64,000 nucleotides of DNA from Saccharomycopsis fibuligera x Saccharomycopsis cf. fibuligera (Eukaryota; Ascomycota; Saccharomycetes; Ascoideales; Saccharomycopsidaceae), in contig CP012813.1 of NCBI GenBank assembly GCA_001936135.1, forward strand, positions 186,001 through 250,000, in the 5' to 3' direction. The translations under genes were made by a program, and so were the position numbers. Below, one piece after another: positions 31,055-42,205 of this stretch. The notes under the pieces were generated by a model that searched no databases, was not told the origin of the DNA, and was given only the letters and a program-made list of their open reading frames with translations. Every line of letters starts with the position of its first letter. The first letter of the stretch is position 1.

Positions 31055-34046
31055 GGCTGTTTTATCCTTATTTGCAAAATAGTGCCATATGGAGCACTAT
31101 TTGACGCAAAGGCTGTAGCTGGGTGCTTGTTAATTTGACTTTATTCCGTTTTATTTTGAGATTATGTTAGATAGATGAAAAAGTAAAGAATTCTGTAAAC
31201 ATACTTCAATGATCAAAAGTAAGCAAGTAAGTATACCCACAGAAATTCAGATAAACCAATCACCATATGTTTTGTAGCTCCTCACCGCAACGTATTCTCT
31301 TTCAACTCTTCTTTTACAGCGTGTTTTGCTCGTTGCTTGATCTGAAATACGTTTTCATGCATGTTATCAAAAATGTTGCAGGTACGATTTTTTTTTCCAG
31401 ATATCGTAAACTAACACTACACCGGTTAGCAGCAGCAGTTAAAGAAGACCTCCATTTGGGCCAAAACCAGTACAACTGTAACATTTTGGAGAATCATCCT
31501 GACTTTACCCAAACAATATTATATAAGCTAAAACTTTTGTACAGTATAAGCAAATGAGGACAGTAGGGCTTTGTGTTGAAGATTGCGTTACTTATATGTA
31601 AGGGCCTTTTGGGCCCTTGAAAGCTTTGTTTTAAACATCAATGTACACAGAATTTGGGTAAATGAATTGCTCAACTAGTTTTTTGAGGTTCCTCAATTTT
31701 TTTTTTCTTTTCAATTTTTTAAAAGAAAGATGAAAGTTTGTGAAATTTTGACTTCGAGGTTAAATTTATCAAATCAACGCTATAGCGGGCCTATCATGGT
31801 CTAGACTCGTGTGGCTGGTTTGGGGCTTATACTATAGTATACACAACAGCAAAAAAAAGGACAAATATTTAGTTAATTTTTTCTATAAGTGGGAGGAACT
31901 AGAAGTATTAACAAAGTATTACCTGCTTTGAAACATATATTGATAGTAGGATGAGCTAACGGTTTCTGGATGTCTATAATCTGCGATTAATTGCTGAAAT
32001 TACTACGGTTACTAGAATGGCTTACATGCCATTTGTACTATTGATTATGAAACTGCAAGCTTGTTAGGCATCTTTGGCTGAATAAATCAATTTAACAATG
32101 CCTTACTATTCAACTAATTGCAGTATATGGCGAATATTGATGCTTGTACAACATATATACTTGCCTATCTATTAGCTATCCTTCTGATATAATATAAAAA
32201 TACAAATTTGCAAAACTTTGTGACAAAAGTTCCGGCTTGTTTACTTTCCGTTGTCCATTAGTGATTTGCAAAACCAATTACCAAATTGCCAAAAATTGGC
32301 AAGCTTAAGCTTACAAGATCTACGGACATGCGCGTCCCTTCAAACTTGATCTAAAAATAGCTCTTTTTTGGTTTTTATTATTCCAATTTTTTTTATTTTT
32401 ATTTTTCTGGTTTTCGATGTTGCTTTGTATCGGCTAGGCCTCGAGGCCGCTGGCAATGTTATGGTCTTAATTAATTAGCTCCTTTTCAACCAAGGTTGAA
32501 GCGCGGTCTCAATTGAGACGCAAAATGTCCGAAAATAGTAACACATCACTTGAGACACAACAAGCAGAAAATTGCAGTAAATAGTAGCGCTGCTCAAAGC
32601 CTGTTGGCTTCGATTGAGATACGCCAATTTTTTACAAAACAAACAAACAAGCAAACAACAACGACTACAACGACAATTAGTGGGATTTTTCATAGCATTT
32701 GTAGCCTTAAAAGTGAAAAATCAAGAAACAAAAGGCATGACTTGTGAATATGCTGAAAAAAAAAAACTATATGTATGGAGTTCACGCGAACCGGACCACA
32801 TATGCATATCATGGACATTGACTGTATAACGATTTTGTTGTTACGGGTGCACACGTAGGTACTTAGTAGCTCAGTAGCTGATCAAAGTAAATCAATTTTG
32901 CAAAGCAGTTGGAGACCGTATAAAATCTACAAACAGGCACAGTTAAGAATAAACTTTCATCATTAGTGCAGTAGAACATTGTTATGATTATGATCGAAAG
33001 GGCGGGACTTGAGAAGATGTTGCAGCAAAAGCAGCAAAAGGGATATTTTCATACAAATGTCGCAGTTCTTAGTACTCAGTGCGCGGCTCAGGATAGTTAC
33101 TTTAATGGTGCTTATCATTAAACAGCACACAATTAACAATGCTTTTGAAGCTACAGCTTGTTAGAAAAGAACCTTTTTGGTGCAAGCTGCTAGCCAGCTT
33201 TGAAATTTTCTAAAATAAAAAGATCTGCCACATACGTGCATAGGATACCGTTAAACCAAAAAAGGGAAAATTATTAATAATATTCCCGAGATTTGCGTCA
33301 TTTACTACGGTTTTTTTTAGGTGTTTTACTGTGGTGTGTGTTGGTGATGGTAAACATGGTAAACATGTTTTCTTCAAATTTTTTATATTCTTGTTCTTGC
33401 TTGCTTTGAATAAGCCAGTACGATGGCTATAGGTGCCGGAAGTTTAACATAATGGATAAACCATATGTGTAGAGCACACCCTCGCGATTCTAATAAATGC
33501 TCAAACAGCAAGCAACTCCGCCCCCATGTTGTATATATATATAAATAATACAAAATGCCAATCTCGCCCAAGCCGGCAGCAACTTCTGCCATTTTGAGAA
33601 GCAAGGGTCTCTCCGTTTGGGGAAAGATCCAGCTGCCGAATTGAGCAAGGTCTCAAAATTTTCCAGTTGACACAATGTGCCGCGCTGCGTGTCCCTGCAG
33701 ATCGCCTGACAACTGCGCCAACTGGCGTCAAACGCTCTCCTTTTTTATTTCGGATCTTCGTTTCTCCTGCATCCAGACACGCCCTCGCGTTGCCGTAGAA
33801 CTGGCTAGCCACACCTCGCGCCTTAAATTGCGGACTATATCAAAATATAGTAGCAGATTATATCGAGATCTAACATTTATATAAACCAGGCATCCCAATA
33901 ATCTTTTCGAGACACTTTTTTTTCCATTGCTCTTTTATTTTGTTTATTATTAATCAATCAATCCAACTTATACATTCGCTTATAACAAGTCTAACTCCTT
34001 ACTTTCGTTTAATTAACACAAAACCAAACAAATTCTAACTTTAACA
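31055..34046. other. 3-kb intergenic region
   Basis: Between the FAA2-like gene and the small GPI-protein gene. It holds only short unrecognised ORFs (for example 31267-31557) and a TATA box at 33878-33885. A long upstream region is common for regulated cell-wall genes. No RNA gene recognised. Confidence 0.55.
33878..33885 (+). promoter_or_regulatory. TATA box of the GPI-protein gene
   Basis: TATATAAA 161 bp before the ATG at 34047, followed by a pyrimidine-rich stretch and an A-rich leader; the arrangement of a strongly expressed yeast gene. Confidence 0.55.
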
Positions 34047-34397
34047 ATGCAATTCTCTACTGTCGCCACCATCTCTGCTTTCGTCGCTTTGACCTCTGCT
34101 GTTGAAATCACTTCCACTGCTGTTGAAACTGCTAAATCAGTTGTTGAGGAAACCATCTACTCTTGTGCTACCGAAGCTTCTTCTTGCCCATACTCTTCTG
34201 CTGCTGCCACTACTGGTAACAACACTGCTCCAGCTACCACTCCAGTCCCATCTGCTTCTGCTGGTAACACCACTAACAGCACTGGTAACTACACTAGCCC
34301 AGCTGTTTCTGTTGGTGAAGGTGCTGCCAACGTTCTCGGCAACTCTGCCATGTTCGGTGCCGCTGCTTTGGCTGGTGCTGTCTTGTTGGGTTTGTAA
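34047..34397 (+). CDS. Small GPI-anchored cell-wall protein
   Basis: Intronless, 116 aa. The first 18 residues (MQFSTVATISAFVALTSA) are a secretory signal peptide. The mature part is Ser/Thr/Ala-rich with a C-x7-C pair (about 39-47), several N-x-S/T sequons (N-N-T, N-T-T, N-S-T, N-Y-T), and a C-terminal hydrophobic tail (about 97-116) after a small-residue stretch, as required for GPI attachment. Size and plan resemble the small Pga-type structural wall proteins of Candida (Pga59/Pga62 class). Codon use is strongly biased (GCT, TCT, ACT), implying high expression. Exact orthologue not determined. Confidence 0.85.
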   Translation: MQFSTVATISAFVALTSAVEITSTAVETAKSVVEETIYSCATEASSCPYSSAAATTGNNTAPATTPVPSASAGNTTNSTGNYTSPAVSVGEGAANVLGNSAMFGAAALAGAVLLGL

Positions 34398-37300
34398 ATT
34401 GATTGAGTTCAAATTTCCAACCCTCTTGTCCTATAACATTATGGCAGCCACATGTCAACTCATTCACAAACATTTCACTGATCATATCATCCAACTACAC
34501 CTTTTTTACAAGCAGTGGCTAGCCCAAAACTTGCATTATTAATTATTAATCTCGTACCGTTTTCACGTACATCAACCTTTTTACTTTTTTAATTCTTCTA
34601 CTTGCTGAGTCTGCATTAAATCAATTAAAACCTTTTCAGTTTTAATTTTTTTTCTTTGCGGACATTGGTCATACATTTTATACCATAGATTTTTATGTTC
34701 TATCTCCTTAACCCAAAGGATCAGGTCTTACGTGTTGCTTACATTTTTTGTTGCTGCCTTTTTATTTCGCTTTGGCTCTTCGTTCATCATTTATTGATGG
34801 TTTGCTTGAACTTGTTCTCGGTTTAACTAGCTTACTTTTTTTCTGGTTTTGTAATAACTAATAGTTTTTGCTTTGTTGATCAATTTCCTTCATTATTCGT
34901 CAAAATATAATGTACATTATTATATCCTATAAGTTGTTCTTAGTAATTGGAACTGGAGTGGAGGATCGGGTTGCCAAGTGACTCAATTTCGTGTTTTTGG
35001 GAATAGTTTGAACTTGAAAGTATTGCATATTTGTGCATTTAACGTACATAATTTGCGCAAAACTGGAAAAAAAATAAGTGTTTCGAGCAACGAGTATACC
35101 AGTGTGAAACCATTGCATTAGATGGTCATTGGAAGTGGTCAGCTTTCAAAATCTTCACTTTCAAATTTAAGGTTTGTCAGTGGGTTTTCGGAGTGCAATT
35201 TTAGTAAGAAAGGCATGGATCGATAAAGATTAAGTCATGATGTTTACACTGAGAATAACCAACTCAGGAAGGAATGCAAATTTTAGTTGTCTTGAGACGA
35301 TTAAATAATCAGTAAAAGGTCCGGAGCTTTAGTGGGCGTTTTACACTTAAATCAGAATGGATATAGCAAGTGTAACGAAGTATCATCTGTTGACCTGCTA
35401 TAGTATATACTGTATCATAAGTAAAATTCTTTTTAGATTGATGTTAATCTACATATACATACTATAACATCATTTTCCTGATCTAATTTTGTAAACCCCA
35501 GGCAAAAAAACAGGCAAAAAAAAAAAAAAAAAAAAAAAAAGAAAAAAAAATCAGTAAAATTTTAATGATTGCAGCCAACCTCAGCTAGGCAACAGAGTTT
35601 TGGTGATATAATGCAAGTTCCAAAAATTCGGACACCCTCGGTTCTTCGTATATTTTTCCAAGCTTCCACATGATTGCATCTACGGAGCGTGCGTGAATCA
35701 AGCAAGAGATTTTGTGTCGAATAGCGTAGTTTTCGACCGAGTAACCCGGTAAACGAACACTATGTGCCATTATAGTAATATTATAAGGACATTACTGTGT
35801 AGCAGCTATTTGTAGCATCTGTGGTAGATAGGCAAATTTCGGTCCATTAATACAAATTTCCAATGTAAGCATTCATTGCGAATTTGTATAAATAATGTAT
35901 GATGAGTTAGAGCCGTAGCTGCCAGTTGTCGGTTTCCACTTCCGACTATAGTCAAAAGCATGTGAAGCCATCGGTCAAATCCATAATTGTAGAGTCTTAA
36001 AAAACCCAAATGCTTACTTTACTATAATCTTGTATATATGGTAAATTTAGGTGCATTTTGGGCTCTGACCAACCGTAGTAGTATTCTTGTATCATTTCAT
36101 TTAATTTCTGTCAGAAAAACGCCATCTACTAACGCGTCCATGCGGCGGTTTTATTTCCGTTTCCTGAAACAGAATTTGGGGCCATTTACTGATTATTGGC
36201 CGATCGGCAAAATTATATGCCCATCTGACCAGAATGTGAACGCTAAAATTACGACCAAAAATTTTACTTGCTGAAAAGTTTAAACCTTACATTCTGAATA
36301 GTATATTCATGATCCATGAATTAGCTTGGCTGGACAAGATCCAAAACACAATGTACTATAAGTATAAAAGTAACGCTTGCAGTCTAGACTCAATGCAGTT
36401 GAGCTGTTGCCTAACTGTTAAAAGATGGATAAATCAAGCTGGTTTAATTGTTAAGACCCATTTCTTGTTGCACGGCAAATACTGACTTGAAATCGCATAG
36501 TTGCCGCATGGGATGGGACTAATCAACAAAACCGGTTCTGCTCATGGATTACTGGTGATCCATCATTATATCTACGTCCTGTCAGCTATACCTATAGTTA
36601 GATTTATATAGCATCTTTTGGGTTACCTGCTTCTTGTCGAATTAGCAGTAGTACATTTTTACCAAAAACATCAGCAGAGTTTGAAAAATAGTGGTCTGTT
36701 CATATATACTTCACGTTTGCGTGTGTAATTCCGGGACTTCACTTGGTTTTTGCCCGAGATAGCAATATCGACTTGTCGAGTATGCTCTAAAGTATACGAT
36801 AAGTATCCCTCGTAATTATTAATTCCGGGGGAGACGCGCGACAAACGACGCTAGTAGACCAAAGAGGAAAGTAGCGCACAAATTTTTTTTTTGTTTTTTT
36901 ACGTTTCGCAGTGTTTTTGCAACAGCGTGTAATTTTGTAGTTTTCGTAGCTGGTATCGAGACCCGCCAGAAGGACACAGGAAAAAAAAAAAAAAAGACGA
37001 ACTTGGTGAACCCCGAAACACCAACACATCCATACGCTATTCTTACCAATCAATCGCTTGAATTTTGAGTACTACTGCTTTGTTGCTTGCTATTATACAT
37101 CACTATTACTGCTGTAAGATTACTTATAACTACAGTTGAAATTGACCAGTGATTGTTCCATCGCAATAGAATACTTGTTTCCTTCAAACCAACCAGCCTT
37201 TTCTATTTTTCTCTTCTCATTGTTTTTAGTTTTTCTTTTTTAGGTTTTCTTTTATAAAACCTCCAGGATAAAAACACCTCACACTAAAAATATAACACAG

Positions 37301-37825
37301 CGTTGATAAAAATTGAACTTTTAAGGTGTACCCAATTTTATCTCATTCAACAATTGTTTTTATAACACATCATCATTAATACTCACGTATCTATCTATAC
37401 GCACGCGGACTTATTAGTCAAAAATATTGTCGGCCTTTTGTATTTTTGTTTTTCCCAATAAGAAAACAAAAAACCACACCAAGAGGAATCATTCATTATC
37501 AGTATTGACCAACAAAATATAGTTAATATCTGTTTGTCTTTGTCGCTTCTCCAAGGAATTGAGATAACAACACTAATTCACTTATTAACTTGTTCCTTCT
37601 TTAGTCCGTTTTAATTTTGTTATCAAGTTAGAGCCACGCACGCACTCAGTTTTAGCAGGATTGTACAAATCATAAAACATCAATACTCTTCAAGCATTAT
37701 AGTAGTTCATTGAATTCCATAAAAACCCCTTCAAAGCATATACAATTGACTTGATTTCTTTTAATCATCAAGTTATATACTATATCCAAATATCAAATAT
37801 CAAAATTAAATAACATACATACACA
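34398..37825. other. 3.4-kb intergenic region upstream of RAC1
   Basis: It contains a 25-A tract (35516-35540) and an AT-rich, C/T-rich leader region (about 37070-37825). Short ORFs such as 36038-36274 are not recognised. The size suggests extended regulation and a long 5' leader for RAC1. No tRNA or snoRNA recognised. Confidence 0.55.
35516..35540. repeat. Poly(A) tract, 25 bp
   Basis: Uninterrupted A run in the GPI-gene/RAC1 spacer. Confidence 0.95.
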
Positions 37826-38494
37826 ATGAGAAGCATCAAGTGTGTCGTTGTTGGTGATGGTGCCGTTGGTAAAACTTGTCTTTTGATTTCCTATACCACC
37901 AACACTTTCCCACATGATTACATTCCAACTGTTTTTGATAACTATTCTGCTAATGTCATGGTTGATGGGCAGCCAATCAAATTGGGTCTTTGGGATACTG
38001 CTGGTCAAGAAGAATACGATCGTCTTAGACCATTGTCATATCCTCAAACCGAAGTGTTTTTGATTTGTTTTTCCCTTGTGGAACCATCTTCTTTCGCCAA
38101 TGTTAAGGCTAAATGGATTCCTGAAATTAGACAACATTCCACTAGAGATATTGCTATATTGTTAATTGGTACTAAATTAGATTTAAGAGATGATCCTCAT
38201 ACTTTGGACCGATTGAGAGAATACGGTAATGAGCCAATCAGTACCACTGAAGGTAAAAAAGCTGCTAGAGAATTAGGTTGTGTTGATTATTTGGAATGTA
38301 GTGCATCTTCTCAACAGGGCGTTAAAGATGTGTTTGATGCAGCTATAAAAGCTGTCATAGATCCTCCAAAGTTCAATGAGCCTCCAATTTTGAATAATGT
38401 TGCTGGTAATACTACTACCAATAGAAAACATACTCTTGGTGGTAATAATACCACTACTAAAAAGAAGAGAAAGAACAAGTGTGTCATTTTATAA
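37826..38494 (+). CDS. RAC1: Rho-family GTPase Rac1
   Basis: Intronless, 222 aa. Rac GTPases control actin, invasive/filamentous growth and membrane signalling; Rac is absent from S. cerevisiae but present in Candida species. Motifs: P-loop G10-D-G-A-V-G-K-T17, effector loop Y32-I-P-T-V-F-D-N-Y40, D57-T-A-G-Q-E62, T-K-L-D-L near 115, S-A-S-S near 158. Unlike Cdc42 it carries the Rac-type sequence after the effector loop. The hypervariable tail is extended by an Asn/Thr-rich segment (about 187-212) before a basic K-K-K-R-K-N-K patch and the CaaX box C219-V-I-L222, which predicts geranylgeranylation. The G-A-V-G context is wild type, with Gly at 12 and Gln at 61. Confidence 0.95.
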   Translation: MRSIKCVVVGDGAVGKTCLLISYTTNTFPHDYIPTVFDNYSANVMVDGQPIKLGLWDTAGQEEYDRLRPLSYPQTEVFLICFSLVEPSSFANVKAKWIPEIRQHSTRDIAILLIGTKLDLRDDPHTLDRLREYGNEPISTTEGKKAARELGCVDYLECSASSQQGVKDVFDAAIKAVIDPPKFNEPPILNNVAGNTTTNRKHTLGGNNTTTKKKRKNKCVIL

Positions 38495-40232
38495 TCGGTT
38501 TCATCCTATCCTACATGCTTTCTTTCCCCCTCCCATTGTTTTTTTTTGGTTTCCCTTTTTACATTATCTCATTTGATGCTTAGTATAATTTGTTTGTTAT
38601 ATTATCACAACTACTATTCTTTTCTTTTCTTTATTTTGAGGATTGTCTTGTCTTGTCTTGTCTTGTCTTGCGTTTGACTTTGTTTCTTTACACTTTATTT
38701 TATTTTTTTTTTTTTTTGTTTGCTGCTTTCTTACCTTATCTCCCCAACCCCAAGCAATTATTTTAATCGTTCATCTCGGTGCTATCATTTTTGATTTAGT
38801 AGCCTTCCTCGTTCACATCATTTTAACTTAATATGCCATCCTTTTTCTCACCCTTCCCCTTTCCTTTTTTTTTTTCTTTTTTTACTTTTTATTTGAGCTG
38901 ATCTATTTATGTTTCTATCTATTTATTACAGGAATTTTGCTTTTTTTGTGCTTCCTAGTTTATCTTTATTTAGCTTTTTCATTTCATTGAAAGTATGGTC
39001 TTGATTATCTTTCCTTTTTTAAAACAGTTTATTTATTCTCTTCCTGTCCACTTTTTTTTTTTTAATTTAAATCTGAATCGTTTCCAATATCATAATGTAT
39101 CCATAATATATACTATCGTGAATAAGATTAAAAAAAAAATAAAAAATAAAACAACAAGAAAATCCTACCATTTTGTCAAAGGTTATGCTTACGTATTTAT
39201 ATAGCAATCAACTTATCTATAGTAGAAATTTCTTTCGGTTTGTGAGCTTTTCATTAAACATGGAATCGTTGAACAAAGTCAGGCTACATCTTTTATTCTG
39301 TGTGCATATATTTCAGGTCAAGCAACAGCCAAATGATAGAAGTTTGATATGATGAGTATTGCTCAAGTCCTTTATTGATTATTTATCTGGTTAGTTTGTC
39401 TGTTAAATGAGCATGTTTCTAACATCTATTTTGACTGGTGAATATTAGCAACTAGTTTACAGCATGTTGTATCGTTGCTATTGTTATGATCACACTGTTG
39501 GCATTAGGCCGCACTATATTGTTTTCCATGTTATTTACGAATCTTGAAAGTTGTTGATTTTTATAGGCCTGAAAGGTCTTTTCAAAAACAAGCTAAATTA
39601 GTATTATAAGCACTACGGGCTTTTAACAGCAACTTGAATTTGCGTTGATGTTCAGCACTAGTCTGAAACTGGGCACAAATTGCGCACCAGCTGGAAAAGA
39701 AAACAACAAAGTTTACAAAGTCAGACTGAGTATCACTGTTTTTGACTAGAGATTGTGTGGATGTTTACCAAGTTTAGTAAGTTCTAAGAAGAAAACGGGT
39801 TGATAGATGTTGCTAAGTATGTTTTGAGTCAACACTGTATATTAGATAACCTTTCAATAAAGCATGCAAAAGGTGGTAATTTATTTGGTTCCATCTTATT
39901 GACCCAAAATGTCGAAATTTACAACCCTAAGCAACTACAGCTATGGGCAAATTCAGGCTGAACTACATTGACAATGTCAATACTAAAGAGGTACGCATCA
40001 TATAAGATTAACTATAATAAATTGGTTTGAAAAAAAAAAAATATCTACGACATTAAGGATTAGCAGCTGTTTCGTTTATGAAAAAACTTTGTATTCGAAA
40101 TGTAGATAGAACACTTACACAGAAACCAATAAAGCATAATGCCCAACTTTTGATAGTACACACTTATGCCAGTATGTATGTTAAAACTTTGCTGCAAGGT
40201 GCAATGCTGACTAAGCACTTTGGTCTGATTAG

Positions 40233-40238
40233 CACGTG
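40233..40238. promoter_or_regulatory. CACGTG element, distal, RPS10 promoter
   Basis: Palindromic AGCACGTGCT, 383 bp before the RPS10 ATG; a possible second Cbf1-type site. Confidence 0.45.
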
Positions 40239-40359
40239 CTACCAACGAGGGCTTTTTTATTAATTTCGTGACAGTGGCGCGTGCGCAGTGGCGGCTGCTG
40301 CAAAACTGCGGAAAAATTCCAGAAAAGCGCTAAACGCCAAAAACAGTGAGAGCGAAATT

Positions 40360-40365
40360 CACGTG
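40360..40365. promoter_or_regulatory. CACGTG (Cbf1-type) element upstream of RPS10
   Basis: CACGTG in the context TTCACGTGAGT, 256 bp before the RPS10 ATG. Sequence and spacing match the RPS3 promoter element. Confidence 0.65.
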
Positions 40366-40621
40366 AGTTTAGTTTTTCGCCCTGGCGCGGTGGGGGCCAA
40401 CCGCCTTCCAGCGGCCAGTGTATGGTTGTTACTGCAGACCAGCGAGAACACTGAGCGAGACAGACAGCAGCCACTGCGAGAATCACTGGCCGTTCGAAAA
40501 AAAAAAAAATCGTGAAAAATAATTTTAGAGAAAAGAAAAAACCTTGCGTTATTATAGTAGTCTTTTAGCTAAAGAACTTAATCGTCTGTGCAAGAAGAAT
40601 CCATAAGTCAATAGTAACAAG

Positions 40622-41775
40622 ATGCTTATTCCAAAGGAAGACAGAAAGAAGATCCACGCCTATCTTTTCCAAGGTATGTAATCAGCCAGCAAGCAAGAGC
40701 GCAACTACCGCGAATATCACGATCAACAACATGAGAGAGAAAATATTGTTACTATTTTTCTTAGAAAAGGGGATGAATTCAAAAAAAAAGGAGATTGATA
40801 TAATGGGGAGCTTGTATAATGTAATTCAATCTGTTATGTCTAAATGAGAATGAGAAACTTGGAAAGAACATTAATAAATTAGAAAGGGCATTATTGAAAG
40901 AATAAATTATCATTACAAGTAAAGAATGAACCAAATACAACACGATGAGCTAAAAGAATTTGAATACACACTATGAAGGGCATATCAAGCATTTGCCAAT
41001 ACCAATGCAATGATTATGGGAGACAGAAAAAACGGTTTGATTGATTTGCCAAAATTTGCTAGCTCAGTCCTCATTACCAATATCATCAATATTGGGAGAG
41101 CTTTTGTGTAAATAAACAGCCCACGATTTATAAAAATTGAGTGTTTTTGAATGAAATTAAGCAAGTTATAAAAATGCAAACACTATTGGAAATGGACCAA
41201 GTGGAGAATAATACAACTATAATCTCAAATATTTGAATGAATATCGAAAAGCTAAACAAGTCGCCGAATCCTGTGAACTGATTCTTTCATACGCAAATGC
41301 ATATTTTTATTGAAAATCCATGATTTTACAAGCAATGCGTTTTTATGATTTATCACTCTGTCTTAGTCAAATCAGTACTTTATTGCAAATAAACTTTTCT
41401 CTCTCATAATATCATTAAAACAAAAGACCACCCATTAAATGCACAAATACTAACAAATTTTCTATAGAAGGTGTTGTTGTTGCCAAGAAGGACTTTGAAA
41501 TCCAACACGATGTCCTTGACACCAAGAACTTGTACGTCATTAAGGCTTTGCAATCCTTGACCTCTAAAGGTTACGTCAAGACTCAATTCTCATGGCAATA
41601 CTACTACTACACCTTGACCGAAGAAGGTGTTGAATACTTGAGAGAATGGTTACATCTTCCAGAAGGTGTCTTGCCAGCTACCAGATTAAAGGAAACCGTT
41701 CAAGAAAGACCAAACAGAGGATTCAGAAGAACTGGTGGTGGTTTCAGAAGACCAGCTGGTAGAGGTAGAGATTAA
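40622..41775 (+). CDS. RPS10: 40S ribosomal protein S10 (eS10, intron)
   Basis: Two exons: 40622-40673 and 41468-41775. The 794-bp intron has donor GTATGT, branch TACTAAC (41448-41454) and TAG acceptor. Exon 1 encodes MLIPKEDRKKIHAYLFQ; the junction yields Q-E-G-V-V-V-A-K-K-D-F, and the rest is textbook eS10 (Y-V-I-K-A-L-Q-S-L-T, F-S-W-Q-Y-Y-Y-Y-T-L-T-E-E-G). The 119-aa product has an Arg/Gly-rich tail. eS10 sits in the head of the small subunit near the mRNA entry and is a substrate in ribosome quality control. The intron is the longest in the window, as is usual for yeast ribosomal-protein genes. I searched it for C/D snoRNA boxes and found no convincing pair. Confidence 0.97.
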
Positions 41776-42205
41776 ATTCTTTCGATTTAATTATTTACAA
41801 AGATTTTATTATTAATATAATATAACAATTTTTATGCTTAAATAATAAAGAAAAGAAATTTTATTTTTCTGCTTTTTTTTCTTTTTTAATCACTCTTGTT
41901 TATCAGTATACGACCATTTAGCCATATCAAAACTTTTTTAAGCAGGTGTGTGCATGTATTTTTATCGTAACGTATTTCACTACTGCTGTCTAGTTGACTG
42001 TTGTCGACTTACATCCCTCACATCTTACATTAACAAACTAGTAAACATCGTTTACTCGTCACATGTATATACAGAAAATGATTAAGCGTTATCTTGACGT
42101 TAAAGCAATTACTCTTGAACCTATATGACAATGAAAATAAAGCTCAGCACGTCCTAATATTGTCTAGGAGTATATATATATTCGACTTTCTTATGATGTG
42201 TCAAA
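41776..42205. other. Convergent 3' spacer, RPS10 / MAS2
   Basis: 430 bp of AT-rich DNA with T-rich and TA-rich patches suited to termination on both strands. No gene seen. Confidence 0.6.

Larger units (their letters stand above)
38495..40621. other. 2.1-kb intergenic region with RPS10 promoter
   Basis: T-rich RAC1 3' flank (including TCTTG repeats about 38646-38670), then AT-rich DNA. A GC-rich block follows (about 40265-40500) carrying two CACGTG elements just before RPS10. No other gene recognised. Confidence 0.6.

Noticed and set aside
31267-31557. 96-codon plus-strand ORF downstream of the FAA2-like gene
   Set aside because: No conserved motif, patchy composition and no promoter-like context.
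36038-36274. 78-codon plus-strand ORF upstream of RAC1
   Set aside because: Composition resembles translated non-coding DNA; no motif.
40674-41467. Intronic snoRNA in RPS10
   Set aside because: C-like and D-like boxes are imperfect and more than 300 nt apart.
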